DNA from: Crocodylus rhombifer
Lineage: Eukaryota; Chordata; Crocodylia; Crocodylidae
Length of the DNA: 64,000 nucleotides
Reading direction: 5' to 3'
Assembly (NCBI GenBank): GCA_038503035.1
Contig: JAVSML010000031.1
Coordinates: forward strand, 685,044 to 749,043
The notes under the pieces are model-generated. The model was given only the letters and a program-made list of their open reading frames with translations, was not told where the DNA came from and did no database searches. The first letter of the stretch is position 1; each line of letters opens with the position of its first letter. Of the stretch, positions 33,570 to 45,890 are shown one piece after another. Made by a program: the position numbers and the translations under genes.

Positions 33570-35599
33570 ACAGTCAAGGTGTTGACGCTTTGCGAAGCAA
33601 GCTACACGGGATTCATTGAGAGCACATACATATACACACACAGGCATGCACACATTCAACCATTCAACTGCACCCACCAACTTACAACTTACCCTATCAA
33701 AGAGTATGCTTTCTGGTATATGGGCTGGATTATTTTTCATACCTGCTGGTGTAAAGCAGGAATGACTCTATGTAGTCAATGTGAAATGTGGATTAGTGAG
33801 AGGAGAATCTGGGTCTACGTCTTTAGCTGGTTCAAAGGAGATGTTAGATGCCAATGGTGATCCGAGCATATGGCTAGTACCAACACATTTGCCCATCTCT
33901 GTGGTCGTCTTTGCTTCTCACAACAGGGAATGAAGGTGATTGACATATGGTACATGTTGCATGCTTTTTTTAACCTACACCAGAAAAACAAAAATGCTGC
34001 TACTTTCTTGGCTGTTTGGAAGAAAGAGATGCTGTCCTCTCCGTCATGCACATATGGTGTCTCTGGGGTGTCAGTACAATGTAAGCTCCAGTTCCTTATC
34101 TAAGCACACCCTACTTCAACCACAATTCATTCACTGGGCCTGTAGCTTCATCAAACTCCCAGCAGCTAACAAAGGTGCCAGACTTCTTCAAAAGTGTTTT
34201 TCTAGAATTGTAATATTCCCCCATTTTTCCTGTCGGACCATTTTACCACCAACACTGCTCAAATAAAGCATCTACACCTTCTCTACCACCACTTCCCTCA
34301 AAACAGCAAGTGGTCCAAAGACTGGCCAGTCTATGCCTTCAATCCAAGTTGACAGCAGCAGAGGCACAGGAACACATTCAGGATTTTCTTTGCCAAATCC
34401 ACTGTCTCTTTGTTAAATCCAAAGAAGTCCAAATCACAACTCATGCAAAAAGTCCTGCTTTCAGGGAAGGTTAATTCCACCACAAAGAAGAGAATTTTTT
34501 CCATCTCGGGTTTTCTTCCATTTTTATGACCCCATTTGGTGCCCAGCCACCTTCTGTGAATGCTCAGTCAGAGTTATCGAGTTTTTAGGCCTTGGTTGAT
34601 CTTGACATTGAATGCCACTAGCTCATGAAATGTGGATCTCATAGACAAGAAAAGAATAAAGCCAGGAACAAAGAAACTGCAGGACACAGGAGACACATGG
34701 CAATTGATTCAATGTCTTGATACACTGAGAGATAGGGGGAATTTTCCAATAAAGACAATAAATTCAGTCCCATAGTTGAGCTGATACTGCTTTGTATGCA
34801 ACATTGCCATTTCCACCTCCTAGTAATAAAATATGTGCTCAAAGGAAAAATATATTCCTCTTTTTGTAAACATTTGATGATTTGTTTGGGGGATTTGAAG
34901 GTCCACCCATCTCTGCTACCAGACTAGCTTTGTCGGTTCCCTGCATTCAGCCCTAGTTCATTCCCTTTGTTTTTGATATATCCAGGCTTGCTTTTTGGCT
35001 TGAAGGCTGATTTAACACATAGCATGCTCTGAAAACTTTTACATATCAGCCTGGGATCCACCACAAAGAGCCATCACTCACATGTCCTCTGCAAGAAAGG
35101 TCCATTTAGAAGATTCTTCATGCGTGTTCCATGACTGACTGCCTTACTGGCACAGTGGTTTCTTTGTTATGAAGAATCCCTTAGAGAATTAGGAGGAGTC
35201 TGTTCTCTCAAATACAATAAAATACAAACCTGCAAAATCATACAACTGGACCTTAAACTAAACTCTCCTGTGTAAAGTAGATCAGTGGGAAAAGTGAATT
35301 CACCCTGGGAATGGTCCCCGACTAGCACAGTGATGACGATATTTCCAACAGATTCTTGCCTAATATGGTCACTCAAATGGTAGTGTTTTCTAAAAGCTTT
35401 CAAGGGAAATGTTATATCAGGGATATAATTATATGCTCACTTCTTTGTGCATGGTTCGTTCACCCAAATGTGTCACATCTTGAAGGCATAACCTAGAATC
35501 TGTTGCACTACAAGTGCAGATTTTGGACCCAGTTTTCTGGGCACTCCTCTCAACATGCTTATGACTCGCAAAGCTTTATTGTAAAAAGTCCCATGCATC
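33570..35599. other. Intronic DNA downstream of the Myb/SANT relic
   Basis: A (CA)n-like tract lies at 33625-33652. I looked for a Harbinger DDE transposase remnant on both strands and saw none. No exon recognised. Confidence 0.4.
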
Positions 35600-35607
35600 A
35601 TAATGAC

Positions 35608-36274
35608 TAGGGCTGTGCGAAACGGCTGTGGTTCGTTTTGGTTTTGGATTCAGCAGTTCAAGGGGGTTGCAGGGCTGTGCTGGACTCTTCCTGGGGGCAC
35701 GGACCCCCAGATCTGCGTGCTGGATCACGGCATGCTGCCAGCTGGGGCGAGTGCCAGCACCCGAGTCTGCTTGGCACAGCCCATGCCAAGCGCTGGAAAG
35801 AACCCAGTGCTGGTGCTGGCCCCAGCTGGCAGTGGCAGCATACTGTCATCCCACATGCAGATCCAGGGGCTCCGCCCTCCCCCAAGAGGGCTGCAGGGCT
35901 GTGCCAGACTCCTCCCGGGGGCCACACCCCCCAGATCTGCACACAGGATGACAGCAGGCTGCTGTCCCTCCCTGAGCACTGGGATTGGAAGGGACCTCAG
36001 GGACAGATCACAGAAACTGGCCAGCTACAGATGTCAATCAGAGCAGTCCTTCCCCTCCTTTTCCTCCTCCCTCTTCTTAGTTTCTGTTTCCCTGCAAGCC
36101 TGGCTCTGAAAATCCAAAATTTTGTGAAGTTTTCTGAAATGTTTTGGATGATTTCGTTTAATTTCAGAGGTGTTTCAGAGCCTTCTGTTTTGATAAGGAT
36201 TTGGTGTTTTGGGTGCAAAAATGGGCTGAAACACCTCCAAAATGAAACGGGTGTTGAAGTTTCGCACAGCCCTA
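35608..36274. mobile_element. hAT MITE (TAGGG family), 667 bp
   Basis: The left end is TAGGGCTGTGCGAAAC; the reverse complement of the right end is TAGGGCTGTGCGAAAC, identical over 16 bases. The flanking 8-mers are ATAATGAC (35600-35607) and ATAATCAC (36275-36282), 7/8. The core is GC-rich with open frames in several phases that are not conserved in relatives. The shared sequence 'tggccagctacagatgtcaa' (36018-36037), compared with 'cattgacatctgtagctggc' at 39412-39431 in the larger element, suggests common descent. Confidence 0.92.
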
Positions 36275-36282
36275 ATAATCAC

Positions 36283-39141
36283 CCATCTGTCAGGATGTAG
36301 TTATTCGTTCATGTGATCTTTTTCTACACCATCAATATACTGGTGGTGGTAGAAAGCATAAGGAACATCCAAATCGTTGTGTTTTGTGTCTGTATCTTTA
36401 ACAGTCTCTGTCTATGTGAGTTTCTGTTTCCTGCCTTTTTTTTTTTAATGTAGATGGTTCCAGTGAGACAGGATGGGTATTTGAGGGGGAAAAAATAACG
36501 GGCGGTTGCAGACTTGTAACTTTATTAGCACCTAAAGATTTGTCTGCTGTTCTGTATTTGACCTCCAGAATGTGACTGGGCTGAGGTAGTTGCAGTTAAT
36601 AAGACAAGTCATTTTGTACAAGAAACTAGGCTCTTCCTTGTATGATGTTTATTGCCACCGGTAGAATTCTCCACGTACCAGTTCATCCAAGGAAGTTAGC
36701 AGGAAACTGCCAGTGTTGTGCTCTGAACTTGAAGAAACCTTGTGATTGAGCAGGAAGGCTCATAAAGGTGCAACTTGCCAAGTCGTTGCTTTTGTTCTAT
36801 TGGGACATGTCAAAACTCTGCCTCAGGAGGACTGTGTTTGAGATTTGACGCCTTGGATAGGATAAGTAAATCAAGCTGACTCTGCAAGTAAAAGAGGGCC
36901 TAACACATTTTAAATATCATGACATTTATCATGGGTATAAAAATATAGTCTTTCCCAAAAGAGCAAGCAGATGCAAAGAGCTGGCTTCTTTATTTATTAT
37001 GAATCGGACCCATTGTCTTGATTTCTTCCTTTGACTAGAGAAATTTGACACTTCTTAGATTAGCCCTCTGAGTTATAGGGCTACATAGATGATATCTCTT
37101 TGTCCTTCTCCCTTCTTTTGCCTTTTACCACTGTAGGCCCAAGTGGATTCTTCCAAGATATATATTGCAAGCAAGATTAAATTAGTATGCATGATCAACT
37201 AGCAGCACGGCAATGTGAATATCCAATTTGCACATAGGCTGTGGATGTTTAAAAAGTTCCAAAATGCATTTCAAGGGCCTAGGCCATATTATGGCTGGGA
37301 CAAACAAGGTGTTAACAGCAGAATAATGTACACCATTTTCTTCTATTTTTCACAGTGCTTCCCATAATATTTTATTGACATTTTTTATTGAAAATGTGTT
37401 TTTTTTAAAGATCATGAGAATTTTGTTAAAATGAGATAAAATGCTGCAATTAGTTATTGACTGATCCATTATAGAAGTGGCTCCACTTTAAACCATGAAA
37501 GATTTTTAATCTGTTTGCAAAATCCTGGGGCTTTTTCGCAATCAGCTGAAGCAAGCATGTTGTTTTGTGATGCTAGTTAATAATGGCCATGGTGAGAGTT
37601 CAGCATTTTGGCCTGTGACGGTAAGTGACTACACAGTGCAGCACCTTACCCGATCCTACAGACTGGCTGACTACAGACATTCAGGGAGGTTAGGAGGCAG
37701 TTAGAACCTGTTCAGTATGGCCAAACTGAATGTGCCCTGGTGTGGACCTTACACTACTTAGGTGGATCTACGTGCAGAGTATAGAAGTTCATGGCAGTTA
37801 GATTGGTCTAAAAATGGCCCACCTGATAAAAGTTCACTGTACCCCCAAGATAGTATAACTTAGCTCGCGTCTGGTGAGACTGATCTAACTGAATTTCTGT
37901 ACAGTTCTCAGCGCAAGCCCAGGTCTGGGAAAGCCCAGCTGCTGGCAACAGCTCCAGGGCTGTCCCTTTCCTAAAACCCTGGCACAGGGCTTTTTTTAGC
38001 ACCCCAGCCCCAGATGAACAACCCTCTCCTTCCCCCAGTTGACTGAACAGCAGCCCCCCACATCAACCCACCAAATTCCCCGTCCTGCAAGCCATTCCCA
38101 GTACTAGTTTTATTAGTGTTCACTGATTCCAGGAGCTGAGGAGGTAAGTGTGTGGGTCAGTAGGGGGGAGGTACTTTGGCCAGAGGAGTTGTTTGTCTGG
38201 GGTTGAGGAGGATTGGGGGGCAAAAAATAGCTTCTGGTTCTGGGGGATGAAGGAGAGAGCCTGCCCTTCCAATTCCCTTGCAAACTGTGTGAGCCCCCCG
38301 ATCCTGCCAAACCTGCCTATACACTAGCATCCCCCACAGACCCTGCTAGCCTCCTCCATCCACCCTGTGGACCCCTCCTGCTCTCCTCATCCCCATCATG
38401 GAGACCACTTCCCCCCCCGATCCCTCTGTGGACCCCACCTGCCCTCCTCATCCCCTCACCCCACCTGCCCCCCCGTGATTTCCCCCAGAGCCTACTAACC
38501 TACCTGATCCTTCAAACTCCCTCCCCCTTGCTAGCCCCACTCCTGACTTACCTGAGATTTGGTGTCTATTTTTAACATACTCTAAACTCCCCATAACTTC
38601 CCCAAATGTCTCTTTGCAGCCAATGGGTTAGCCACACACATGAAGGGGTGAGACATGTTCAGGTGATAGGTCGCCCTAGAGAATGAGTTTGTTTATTTTG
38701 TCCGGACTGCAGTCGAATTCCTCAAACTCTCTTTATCACTAGTCAAGTAGGTAGTGGTTTTATGCAAAGAGTAGTGTTCCTCTTTGATCATATTGCTTGC
38801 AATTCACAACCTGATTCCCCTTTATGCTTCTGATCCAATCATCTCTGCAGATAAGTTGTGTATCTCCTTTCTGATCATCCTTTGTTTGCCCATCTGTCCA
38901 CCCCCTGTCTCCCCATTCAGTGTGTCTGTCTATACCGGTATTGTCAGACATGAGAAATACCATCACATTAGTGCAAAACCTTGAGGAGCTTCAGTTACAT
39001 AAGTTCTAAGTGGTCAGGATAAGATCAGATTTTCACCTGGTGTAAATTGATGTAACTACACTGTCTTCCATGAGGCTGCATCTCTTACCCCACTTGCTTG
39101 GTTCTAAATAAGGTTAGGAACACTAGACCTTTGCTCCTTAT
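36283..39141. other. Intronic DNA, nothing recognised
   Basis: AT-rich to about 37620, then a C-rich stretch at 37930-38530 with repeated 'ccccacctgccctcctcatc' type words. No reading frame with a domain; no exon. Confidence 0.45.
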
Positions 39142-39149
39142 CTAAATAC

Positions 39150-41519
39150 TAGGGCTGTGCGAAGCTTCCGTAGATGATTCATTTTGGAGGAGATTTGGCC
39201 CAATTTGGCGGCCGAATCTCTAAAGCCGAATCAAATCGGGAGACCCATTAAAAGGTCCGAATCGATTCGGAAGCCTCTGAATCGATTCGGAGAGATTCGG
39301 AGGTTTGGAAGGCTTGCAGGACACAGAAACGGAGAAGAGGGAGGGGGAGAGGGTGATCTTCCGTATATGGAAGAGGCTGGGGCCGGGGGTGAGGGGAGAG
39401 ACCGCCCTCACATTGACATCTGTAGCTGGCCAGTGACTGTGATCTTTCTCTGAGTTCCCTTCCAATCACAGTGCTGGGGGGGAGGGACATAGAAACACCG
39501 TATCAAGCTGTGTCTAATGTGATCTGGGCCTTTTGTGAGCTGTCTCTCTCAGACCAGCAGCGCCTGAAAGGCTCTGGCTTGCTGTCTAGTCTCTTGGCAG
39601 CTAGTCTCTCTTCTTGTAAGTTGCATCCAATCCTTTCCTACTTACCCTTGCCTACAATCCCTATTGTTATCCCTATCCATGCCTTTCAGCTTATTCTTTG
39701 CCCAGAATCATCTTATTTGTTCTCGTTAGTCTGTCTTGATTCTTTCCCCCACACAAAAACTTGTGTTGTCCCTGACAGCGTGTCATCACTGTGCAGGAAA
39801 ACACAACATATATTACACACGCACATTTTACAGTACACCAAACATTATGAAGTGTGCTGGAAAGGCAGGCGCCAGGTCTTCTGGCAGGAGAAGGAGAGGG
39901 GGCAGAGGGAGAGCTGCAAGTTCCCTTCACTCCAAAAAGATGCACCCTCTATCCTGGCAGCCATGAGTCTTCTGTTTGTGGGAGCAAGGAGGTGGTAGCA
40001 GTGCCTGCACCTGCACCACCACCACTAACACCACTAACCTGCAGCAGCATGACATTATCAACCCTAATTTCAGTTCCCAGCATGAGCCTTCCAGTACCAG
40101 AGGAGGAGCTGGGTCTGGAAGCAGAGGACCTGAGGGCCATAGCGAAGGAAATTTTGGGGAAGGAGGAGGAATCTGAGATTGTGCTCCATACCCCTCAAAG
40201 CTTCCCTAGGGGCAGGTCTCCTCTGGAAGACACTTTGGAGGAGGTTGTGGGGGCAGGTGGATCAGATCCTCCTGTTGTTGTGCCTCCGCCTAGTGAAGAG
40301 GGGAATAAGGCAGAATGCTCACCCTCAGCCCACACACAGGTGGGTAGTGTAGTGTGGGATCATTCTGAGGTGGCAGATGATCCCAGGTATACTACCTGCC
40401 AGCATTGCTGGAAGCAGATCATCCGGGGCAAAGAGGTGAAACACTTTACCACCACAGCAATGCTGCTACATCTCAGGAGGCAGCACTTCCTTGCCCTTGT
40501 TCCTCCTCAGCCTGGCACCAGTGGGAGTGTGCCCAGAAAGAAGTCTCCCTCTTGGTCCAAAGCCCCTGTCCCCAAGAAGCAGAGGCAGGCCACCCTGGAC
40601 CAGCGGGGGAAAGGCGGAGACAAGGGGGGGCATGTTCTGAAGATGGATGAGGTCACCCAGAGATGTTTGCTCCACCCAAGCACTCCAGCCAGAAGCCAGT
40701 CTCCTCCATCACAGCCACTGCCAATGTGGGCCAAGGGCATGGCTTCAATGCTGGGGTCCAGAGCCACCAGATCCCACCATCAGGCAGGTAGCGCAGAGGC
40801 TTCAGTGGCTACCTATCTCACCAAGGATGTGGAGCCACTGCACTGCAATTCCTTGGCCTATTGGGCAACCCGCAGCCAGATGTGGCAGGATCTGGCCATG
40901 CTTGCCCAGGAACACCTGTTCTGTCCACCAACCAGTGTTCCAAGCGAGAGGGTGTTCAGCATTACTGGTGATGTTGTGACACCCCACCCCACCTACTTGG
41001 ATCCTGGTTTGGTGGAGCAGCTGGTGTTCCTGAACATGAACCTCCCATTGGTGGGGTTTCCCAAAGTCCATGTACAGATGGAGTGAGCACCACCCTCCTC
41101 ACTCCACACCTATTTGCTTTTTATATTTGCTTTCAGAGCCTCAAGGTGCACTTTCCTAGAAACCCCTGCACCACTCTCCCTGAAACCTGGCAGGCCTCAT
41201 GCCTGCATGAAGAGCTACCATCCCTGCTGTTTTCATCCCTCTCTGCCTTAGCACACACAAGTGATATGTGTTTTGCATTCAACAGTTTGACGTGCACTTT
41301 CACAGAAATCCTTGCATCTATTTCCTTGAAACTTGGCAGGCTTCATGCACTCAGAAGGCGCTACCACCATGGCTGTTCTCATCCAAATCTGCAAAAAAAA
41401 TGACAAAGTTATAGGTATTGCCCATTATAATCTATGGCCAAATCTCCGAATCTGCACTGAATCTCTAAATCTGAATTGGCCAAATCCGAATCAAAAACGT
41501 GTTGTTTCGCAGAGGCCTA
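39150..41519 (+). mobile_element. hAT transposon (TAGGG family), 2370 bp, internally deleted
   Basis: The left end is TAGGGCTGTGCGAAGC; the reverse complement of the right end is TAGGCCTCTGCGAAAC. The two flanks are identical 8-mers CTAAATAC (39142-39149 and 41520-41527), so the borders are exact. GATTCGG is repeated near the left end (39264-39270, 39284-39290, 39294-39300), and GAATCT/CCGAATC words lie near the right end (41440-41492); these are plausible transposase-binding sites. It encodes the BED/dimerisation protein at 39854-41086. An autonomous hAT is usually longer, because the catalytic domain is missing here. Confidence 0.95.
39854..41086 (+). CDS. BED-finger/hAT-dimerisation protein, transposase lacking catalytic core
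   Basis: A 410-codon frame without stops. Residues 1-160 are low-complexity, with acidic stretches (PEEELGLEAEDL near 82-93). Residues 165-215 form a BED zinc finger: VVWDH, then Cys182-x2-Cys185, then His206-x4-His211 (CQHCWKQIIRG, LRRQHFLAL). Residues 224-260 are basic (PRKKSPSWSK, PKKQRQATLDQ), possibly a nuclear signal. Residues 320-400 are the hAT C-terminal dimerisation region: HCNSLAYWATRSQMW, CPPTSVPSERVFSITGD, LDPGLVEQLVFLNMNLP. Typical hAT transposases have several hundred residues between these two parts, including the DDE triad; here they are joined by about 60. It therefore should bind DNA and dimerise but not cut. The ATG chosen is the first in frame; translation and an upstream exon are unproven. 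Confidence 0.8.
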   Translation: MLERQAPGLLAGEGEGAEGELQVPFTPKRCTLYPGSHESSVCGSKEVVAVPAPAPPPLTPLTCSSMTLSTLISVPSMSLPVPEEELGLEAEDLRAIAKEILGKEEESEIVLHTPQSFPRGRSPLEDTLEEVVGAGGSDPPVVVPPPSEEGNKAECSPSAHTQVGSVVWDHSEVADDPRYTTCQHCWKQIIRGKEVKHFTTTAMLLHLRRQHFLALVPPQPGTSGSVPRKKSPSWSKAPVPKKQRQATLDQRGKGGDKGGHVLKMDEVTQRCLLHPSTPARSQSPPSQPLPMWAKGMASMLGSRATRSHHQAGSAEASVATYLTKDVEPLHCNSLAYWATRSQMWQDLAMLAQEHLFCPPTSVPSERVFSITGDVVTPHPTYLDPGLVEQLVFLNMNLPLVGFPKVHVQME

Positions 41520-41527
41520 CTAAATAC

Positions 41528-43395
41528 CTAACAGGCAAAAGACCAGCGCTAGCACTGAATCCTAGAGTTTGGTTTCACAGCTAGAAGGTATGATTGGAAG
41601 ATGTGCCGATACATCTATACAGCCTTTAGCTAGCTCGTGTTATGGTGGTGGTGAAGATGTGGTGGCAGGGGCTTCTACACAGTCCACTAATATATGGGGG
41701 GGGTGGGTACCTCCACAGATGATTGGTCTGCACTGAAATCCAACAGGACCCCTGAGCCTAGTGTTTTTCTGCATTTTTCACATATGATTTAATGTCATTT
41801 TGATCTCATATTAACAACAAAAGGGAGAGAAAAGAATCCGTGAGTATCCCAGCAATATGTTAGAATCAGTGCAAGGCTATAGATGACTTCTGTATAGATA
41901 CATATACATAGCCAAACGTACATAATTCTGTGGTACATCAGAACAACTTTCTTAAGTACCCAGAAAACCAAATTTGACATGCACCTGGAGCCTGCCCCCC
42001 AGGCTCCTCCACTAAGTTTTTTCACTGTTGCTACTGAATATCAGTTATTCAAAGAGAATCACTTGGGAAGAATAGAACAATACCAGACACCCTTCAGATG
42101 CAATCAGGGCCTTAGTAAAAACAGGCGGGGGCATGTGGGATTGGCCATTAAAATTATAATTTAGCAATCCCTGGCAGTGGTAGCCATAGAGTTTCTTCAC
42201 TGCTAGTATAGCGATGTATAATAAAAAAATAAAGAGAACAGAACACCGTCTCCTTGCATTGTGATGAATTATTTTGAATAGGTCTATAATGTCAAACTCC
42301 ATTTATTTTTTAATTAAATTATGAAAATTACCTAAAGATATTAACAATCTGACAAAATAGCTTAATCTACCAAATAGAATAAAACAAGTCTTCTAAAATG
42401 TATCTGTGAGTGTGTAAAAGCCTATGAAGCATCTCTTTTCCCCAACCTGTAGAAATGGCCAATCTGTTTTATTTTCTTCCCTTTGAAAGAAAAAAAAAAA
42501 TTAAAAGTAAAGTAATTAAATAATTTTTTTGTGCCAGGGACCCAGTCCAAGTCTTAATAACGCCAATGGAAGTCTCCCTATTTATTTTATTAAGAGTAAG
42601 TCCAGGCCATGAAATCTTATTCTTGAATTTGTCTGTAGTAAATTCTCCAGCTGATTTATGTATACCTAGTGTCCTTATTTCTACCCTAAAACATATACAC
42701 ACAGCTCCGACTGAGACAAGCTGTTGTTGCATGTGCATGCCTAAGAGCAAAATTGACCACAGTTTCTGAGATTTATATCTGAGCCCCATCTAGGTCATAA
42801 ATGCAGCTTTTGCACCCAGGAAATTTGTTTCTAGGTGGAAATGAGTGTCGCTTTGAAAGCTCACTTTTTTTTGATTGACCCAGGGATTTGTTTTCCCCTC
42901 ATTGCTACGCTCATTTGCAATAAATCAGTTATTTCCCTCCCCCTATTGTTTCCCTCCCCTTGGTCAAAAGCCAAGAACTGACGTAAGTGAAGGTCTTTAT
43001 TGAAGGACAAGTGATGCCCCTTCCAACACTGCCTTCCTAAATTGGGAAGCATGTCCTGTGATTTTTCCCCTGGACACCACAGATCAATTTAACTGTCCTC
43101 TGGGGAGCTGATCAGTCCAATAAATTGATCCTCATCCAATGCCCATTGAAATCTCTTGGAGCCCTTCCACTGGACCTTGTGTCAGATCCAAAGCCTTCCA
43201 GTTTCTTATGCTCTGATAAACCAGGGATCATCATCAGTGGCTCTGCCTCTGACCGAGTCCAGGTGTAGACAGAGAGCGGTAGAGACTCTCTCCCGGTCCC
43301 TCCGTGCCCATCAGAAAATTGCTGCATTACTTTTGGTGTGAATGTTTCCTTTAGGCTTGTACCCTGTAATTACCTTCTATTATCTTAATTTGCAG
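41528..43395. other. Intron upstream of second SNARE exon, nothing recognised
   Basis: AT-rich with A-runs (42487-42500); no repeat ends identified. The polypyrimidine/AG before 43396 belongs to the exon. Confidence 0.45.
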
Positions 43396-43478
43396 ATAGT
43401 ATTGAAGCCAACATTGAGACTGCATCTTCTAATGTAGAATCAGCCAACGAGCAGTTGGCTAAGGCCAGTCAGCACCAA
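43396..43478 (+). CDS. TSNARE1: Exon encoding C-terminal half of the Qa t-SNARE helix
   Basis: An 83-nt exon after 'atcttaatttgcag'. With the single base carried from 28589 it reads DSIEANIETASSNVESANEQ then LAKASQHQ and stops at the donor 'gtaagt'; the exon ends in phase 0. Together with 28517-28589 this gives a continuous 52-residue heptad-repeat helix with no stop. DSIEANIE directly after the zero-layer Gln is the hallmark of Qa SNAREs of the syntaxin-7 branch; ASSNVESANEQLAKAS favours TSNARE1. In this family the next exon encodes a short linker and the membrane anchor; I did not find it before 64000. Confidence 0.88.
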
Positions 43479-44595
43479 GTAAGTTGGTCTAAAAAAACCC
43501 TACAGATATATTCAGTAATATTATTTAAAACAAATAAAGCAGTTTAAAGCTGTTTTATTTCTGTGAGCAGATGGTATGTGGGCTGCTGTGCTGTTGCCCT
43601 ACCTGGAAGGATGATAAAGCGTATTCTAAGTGAAAGCTTAACTCTTTTGCATGATTAAATGACTGTAGCATTGGCACCTTGCATTAGAGTAGTCATCTAG
43701 TGATCTACATATTAAAGAGACATTTCCCAGTAGGAAACAGCAATTAGCTACTGTTGTTCTTGGAAAGATGTCATAAAAGTGCATCATTTAAGCATCTCTG
43801 TTCTTATTGGAGTGTTTCTTTACAATCAAGCAATAGTGCTTATCGAAAACAGCAGCCCTGCCAGCACGCATGATGCAGTTGGTAAATAATGGCCCAGGAA
43901 ATGGTGCTCAGCACTTTTTAAAGGCAACTTGTGTTTTGCTATCATTGGAGCTAGAGGAAGATACCATATAAGGCCCCATTAATCTTATTTGAAAATAGCA
44001 TGACCAAAAACAACTGCTTGGATTATTATTTTTTTTTAAGCTCTTGGTCTGGAGATGAATTTAAAAAAGCAAAATCAAATCAAATCTTCATTATCACTTG
44101 CATGAGACCGAATGGGTGAAAAGCCGTTAAATGCGAGTGCACAAAACCTTCGCTGATTGATGCAGTTGGGATTTAAAACCCCACTGATTTCACTGGGAGT
44201 TTTGCCTGAGTAGGGACTGCAGGCTACTGTTCATGGGAAATGGAGCATGGCACCAGTCTTTATCTGCCCTTGCTTATCTGAGCACAGGTCTTGCAGTTAA
44301 TAATACTGTATCTACAGGCAGGAATTATGTTAAAGAAATATTGGTGTGACCTACAGTTACACAGGGTGGGAAATGCTTTATTATGCATCAGGTAGACATA
44401 TTATACAGGAGAGAGATGTGCAAATTGATGCACACGTCTCTGTGTTATGGATAATGTTGGGACTCAGCTCACGAGTCAAAGGTGGCCACGTGCCTCAGAG
44501 TGACATGGAATCACGGTGCCAAGAAGCTAATATATCTTTCAAGATCAGAAGTCTTTCCGAAAGACCTGCTCTAGCTCAGCCAGGAGTTGCTGGCT
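43479..44595. other. Intron downstream of SNARE exon, nothing recognised
   Basis: AT-leaning; no repeat termini or exon. Confidence 0.45.
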
Positions 44596-44692
44596 GGACG
44601 CAGGACACTCCAGATGAAATTTTGTGGCCTTTGTTATGTAGCAGGTCTGATTAGATGATCCTTTCTTGTCTTAAAATCTGTGCCTCTCTGAA
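44596..44692 (+). mobile_element. Old CR1/L3-type 3' tail
   Basis: 'ggtctgattagatgatcctt' and 'tcttgtcttaaaatctgtgc' match the ancient amniote CR1/L3 3' end more than the young subfamilies. Highly diverged. Confidence 0.5.
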
Positions 44693-45364
44693 CCAGCTGT
44701 GCACGGTGTCCTGTGGACAGAAATGCGTGTGTGTGTGTTTATCTTTGAAGGAGTTCATTTCAAGGTGCAGCATATTCTCTGTTTAATGCTGTTAGCAACC
44801 CCAGGGTTGTTTGTATCATTACAGTGCACGGCACTCACGGTGAAGCAGGATTATATAGACAGAGCCTGGAAACTTGTTCATTGCTAGACCAGTGAAGGTC
44901 GAGAAATCAGACGGGAATCAAAAGCATGCAGCAGAGTGTCAGGGACCTGATTTCAGAGCTTGGCACGCGGAGTTAGTACACCATTGCCTCTGGGCAAGGA
45001 GCAGTCAGTCACCTACAGATGAACCCAGAGAAGCTCTAACCAGGCTTAGCCAGAAAGAATAAAGTTTGGGGGAAGGGCAACGCCATATGATGCACAGGGC
45101 TTAAATGGGCACAATGGGGAAACACCTATGTTTCCCCCATCTCCATAGAATAACCCCAATGTATTGACCTGATTGCAATGAAATCCTGTTTTTGTGAAAA
45201 TCGAGCTGATTCCCAAAAGTCCACGGTCCAGATCCCTGCAAGCCACAGCAGTTTTTGCAGAATGTCATGCATGGATAATGCCCTTGTCGCCCTGCTTTAC
45301 CTGTGGCTGGTTAGACTATTCCTGGTGTTTTGGGGCAATGTGTCTTGCATGGCAGGGTCATTTG

Positions 45365-45490
45365 TGTAGTTTCAGGAATAGGTTAGACAAGGACTGATAT
45401 GGGATCGTTTGCATATGGATGATCCTGCCTTGAGCCGGGCATTGGACAAGATGACACCCTAAGGTCCCTTCCAGCCCGATTCTTATATAT
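45365..45490 (+). mobile_element. CR1 3' tail
   Basis: 'aataggttagacaaggactg', 'atgatcctgccttgagccgg' and 'aaggtcccttccagcccgat' close in 'tcttatatatg'. Same family as 2184-2317. Confidence 0.75.
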
Positions 45491-45499
45491 GAAATAGGA

Positions 45500-45640
45500 T
45501 TTATAGTTTTCATAGATTTTAGGGTCGGAAGGGACCTATTAGATCACCAAGTCCAACCCCTGCCCTGGGCAGGAAAGAGTGGTGGGGTCAGACGCTAGGA
45601 TCCCCTCTCAAAGTTTACCCTTAAATTTTAAGTGTGGAGA
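45500..45640 (-). mobile_element. CR1 3' tail, head-to-head with the previous one
   Basis: 'tttcatagattttagggtcg', 'aagggacctattagatcacc' and 'gccctgggcaggaaagagtg' are the reverse complement of a CR1 tail. Together with 45365-45490 it forms two tails meeting at their 3' ends. Confidence 0.75.
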
Positions 45641-45724
45641 TGGCTATTTATTAATGCCTAATATCTAAAATGGATTTTGATGGCTTTGCAAATCATTTAG
45701 AGTGAAAATAATTGCACTTGTTTG

Positions 45725-45890
45725 CCTGTCAACACTTTTCAAAGCAGAGTAGTTAGCCATTTTACCTTGAAGTCGGGCAGAAAGCATTGTAGATATGCAA
45801 CTTATAGACTAGCTAAGTAAGATATATAGGGAATAAGCTTTCATGAACTGGGCCTCACTTCATCAGCCAGTCCAAGTTGACAAAAAAGGA
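45725..45890. repeat. Interspersed repeat ('agctttcatgaactgggcct' type)
   Basis: Contains 'ttgaagtcgggcagaaagca', 'atgcaacttatagactagct', 'ataagctttcatgaactggg' and 'cacttcatcagcc', the order found again at 47820-47975. Non-coding. Confidence 0.6.

Noticed and set aside
32708..34900. Possible Harbinger transposase partner next to the Myb/SANT relic
   Set aside because: Read both strands for DDE-type blocks of this superfamily and found none; no terminal repeats with a 3-bp duplication were seen around the relic.
35603..36300. Open frames up to 220 codons inside the 667-bp hAT MITE
   Set aside because: They are not shared with the other family members and overlap on both strands; the element is better explained as non-coding.
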